Assembly (NCBI RefSeq): GCF_001403735.1
Contig: NZ_CXPG01000020.1
Location: forward strand, 620,001 to 684,000
DNA: 64,000 nucleotides
Origin: Jannaschia rubra
Lineage (GTDB): Bacteria > Pseudomonadota > Alphaproteobacteria > Rhodobacterales > Rhodobacteraceae
Direction of reading: 5' to 3'
Notes under the pieces: generated by a model
Databases searched by the model: none
What the model was told of the DNA's origin: nothing
The model's input: the letters and a program-made list of their open reading frames with translations, nothing else
Shown: one piece after another, positions 62,499 to 64,000 of the stretch
How positions within the stretch are numbered: the stretch's first letter is position 1
Layout: every line of letters begins with the position of its first letter
Program-made: the position numbers and the translations under genes

Positions 62499-63794
62499 CT
62501 ACAGACCCGGATAGATCGGGAACCGGTCGCAGAGCGCCTGCACGCGTTCGCGCACCGACGCCTCGATGTCCGCGTTGCCATCCGCGCCGTTCGCGGCCAG
62601 CCCGTCCACCACCTCGACGATCAGGTCGCCGATCTGCCGGAACTCCGCCTCCGCAAAGCCGCGCGTGGTGCCCGCTGGCGATCCCAGCCGGATGCCCGAG
62701 GTGACGGTCGGCTTCTCGTCGTCGAAGGGGATGCCGTTCTTGTTGCAGGTGATATGCGCGCGGCCCAGCGCCGCCTCGGTCTCGTTGCCCTTGACCCCCT
62801 TGGGGCGCAGGTCGACCAGCAGCAGATGCGTGTCCGTCCCGCCCGTGACGATGTCGAGCCCGCCCTCGATCAACCGCTCCGACAGCGCCTGCGCGTTGGC
62901 GATCACCTGCCGCTGATAGTCCTCGAACCCCGGCCGCAGCGCCTCGCCGAAGGCCACGGCCTTTGCGGCGATCACATGCATCAGCGGCCCGCCCTGGATG
63001 CCGGGGAAGATGGCCGAATTGACCTTCTTCGCGATGGCATCGTCGTCGGTCAGGATCATCCCGCCGCGCGGGCCGCGCAACGTCTTGTGCGTCGTCGTCG
63101 TGGCCACATGCGCATGGGGGAAGGGCGACGGATAAAGGCCCGCCGCCACCAGACCCGCGAAATGCGCCATGTCCACCAGAAGGATGGCCCCTACCGTGTC
63201 GGCGATCTGCCGCATCCGGGCGAAGTCGATGATGCGCGGAATGGCCGATCCGCCGGCGATGATCATCTTCGGGCGATGTTCCGTCGCCAGCGCCTCGACC
63301 TGCTCGTAATCCAGCAGCAGGTCGTCGCGCCGCACGCCGTATTGCACCGCGTCGAACCATTTGCCCGACTGGTTGGGCCGCGTCCCGTGCGTCAGGTGCC
63401 CACCCGCGTCGAGCGACATGCCCAGGATCGTGTCGCCCGGCGTCAGCAGCGCGGTGAACACGCCCTGGTTGGCCTGGCTGCCGGAATTGGGCTGCACGTT
63501 GGCGAAGGCGCAGCCGAACAATTCCTTCGCGCGGTCGATGGCCAGATTCTCGGCCACGTCCACGAACTGGCAGCCGCCGTAATAGCGCCGGCCCGGATAG
63601 CCTTCGGCGTACTTGTTGGTCATCACGCCGCCCTGCGCTTCCATCACGGCGCGGCTGACGATGTTCTCCGACGCGATCAGCTCGATCTCGTCGCGCTGGC
63701 GACCCAGCTCGTCGCGCGTGGCACGGGCGATCTCGGAGTCGGTCTCGGCCAGCGAGCGGGTGAAGAAGCCGTCATCTCGGTGCGGGGCATTCAT
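62499..63794 (-). CDS. glyA: serine hydroxymethyltransferase
   Basis: 431 residues, normal length. Family motifs: [40 protein letters not shown], and the PLP lysine in [20 protein letters not shown]. It interconverts serine and glycine and loads tetrahydrofolate with a one-carbon unit, feeding FolD and Fhs. Divergent from the probable NAD kinase gene across 121 bp. Confidence 0.98.
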   Translation of the reverse strand: MNAPHRDDGFFTRSLAETDSEIARATRDELGRQRDEIELIASENIVSRAVMEAQGGVMTNKYAEGYPGRRYYGGCQFVDVAENLAIDRAKELFGCAFANVQPNSGSQANQGVFTALLTPGDTILGMSLDAGGHLTHGTRPNQSGKWFDAVQYGVRRDDLLLDYEQVEALATEHRPKMIIAGGSAIPRIIDFARMRQIADTVGAILLVDMAHFAGLVAAGLYPSPFPHAHVATTTTHKTLRGPRGGMILTDDDAIAKKVNSAIFPGIQGGPLMHVIAAKAVAFGEALRPGFEDYQRQVIANAQALSERLIEGGLDIVTGGTDTHLLLVDLRPKGVKGNETEAALGRAHITCNKNGIPFDDEKPTVTSGIRLGSPAGTTRGFAEAEFRQIGDLIVEVVDGLAANGADGNADIEASVRERVQALCDRFPIYPGL

Positions 63795-63915
63795 GGCGCG
63801 GTCTCCGTGGAAAGGGATGGCGCCTCATACCCGCGACCCGTCTCGGGATAAAGCGCCGCGGGTTGCCTTTCCTTCGCGCGCTGGGCAAGCCTTGGCCGAA
63901 ACCACGGGACGGGAC

Positions 63916-64000
63916 ATGCCGCGCGCCAGGGACATCGCCTTTCTCGCCTCCGACACGCCGGAGGCGCAGGCCGCGCTGGCCCGCCTCACCGGGCGGTACG
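63916..64000 (+). CDS. nadK: N-terminus of a probable NAD kinase (partial)
   Basis: Only 28 codons before the right edge: MPRARDIAFLASDTPEAQAA followed by LARLTGRY. This resembles the N-terminus of Rhodobacterales NAD kinases (a short basic start, I-A-F-L-A-S, then a helix ending R-Y-G). NAD kinase makes NADP. The GGDG catalytic motif lies outside, so this is a recognition of the N-terminal pattern only. Confidence 0.6.
   Translation, partial: MPRARDIAFLASDTPEAQAALARLTGRY

Overview
The window is a 64 kb stretch of GC-rich chromosome from an alphaproteobacterium, almost certainly a member of the Rhodobacterales (Roseobacter/Paracoccaceae group). The evidence is the GcrA cell-cycle regulator, a choline-dependent phosphatidylcholine synthase with the Pcs-type spaced motif, the small protein usually labelled 'component of SufBCD complex', a DUF1127 protein, the cobS/cobT pair, and a Tad pilus locus with the gene order common in this order. 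I saw no insertion sequence, phage gene, CRISPR array, rRNA or tRNA. Nearly all of it is core chromosome, densely packed, with many 1-4 bp start/stop overlaps.

Layout, left to right. 1-10 kb: the end of a probable phosphatidylserine synthase, gcrA, an orphan ABC-2 permease, argD-argF (arginine synthesis), pcs, a co-directional cobS - djlA-like - endonuclease-like - small secreted protein run, and divergent cobT. 10-13 kb: fhs and folD (one-carbon metabolism), which pair functionally with glyA at the far right. 13-25 kb: a MOSC protein, a membrane protein, then the envelope run read right to left: unknown gene, ybgC, a VasI/TagO-like secreted protein, tolQ, tolR, tolA, tolB, pal, cpoB, tilS, ftsH. 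25-30.6 kb: prmA, a DUF1127 gene, the ruvCAB Holliday-junction operon, a DsbA/FrnE-type thioredoxin-fold protein and a Bcr/CflA-type drug exporter. 30.6-38 kb: mfd, the SufBCD-labelled membrane protein, hemB, a cold-shock gene with a clear terminator, a HWE histidine kinase and msrA.

38-45 kb: a MarR regulator faces a small membrane protein across a perfect 34-bp inverted repeat. A secreted cyclase-family hydrolase, rpsD, a lipocalin lipoprotein and the PdeM/DEXH-helicase pair of the ligase-associated repair module follow. 44.7-57.3 kb: a Tad (tight adherence) locus on the minus strand, with Flp prepilin, cpaB, cpaC, an OmpA-family lipoprotein, cpaE, cpaF, tadB, tadC, two TPR lipoproteins, a prepilin peptidase, an AAA+ ATPase and a small membrane protein. 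TadE, TadF and TadG are not in the window. 57.3-64 kb: a 700-bp stretch without a convincing gene, a lytic transglycosylase, a 3-oxoacid CoA-transferase pair, a class II cyclic-nucleotide phosphodiesterase, a histone-deacetylase-family enzyme, glyA, and the first 28 codons of a probable NAD kinase.

Nothing here is a clear new defence or mobile system. The most promising leads are the 34-bp operator of the MarR locus, the VasI/TagO-like gene lodged between ybgC and tolQ, and three unusual points of the Tad locus: a prepilin with Asp at the usual Glu position, its (Gly-Thr)8 tail encoded by a hexanucleotide repeat, and an AAA+ ATPase that is not part of the textbook machine. Smaller leads are a 27-residue hydrophobic peptide gene with a good ribosome binding site and a 19-bp palindrome between the DUF1127 gene and ruvC.
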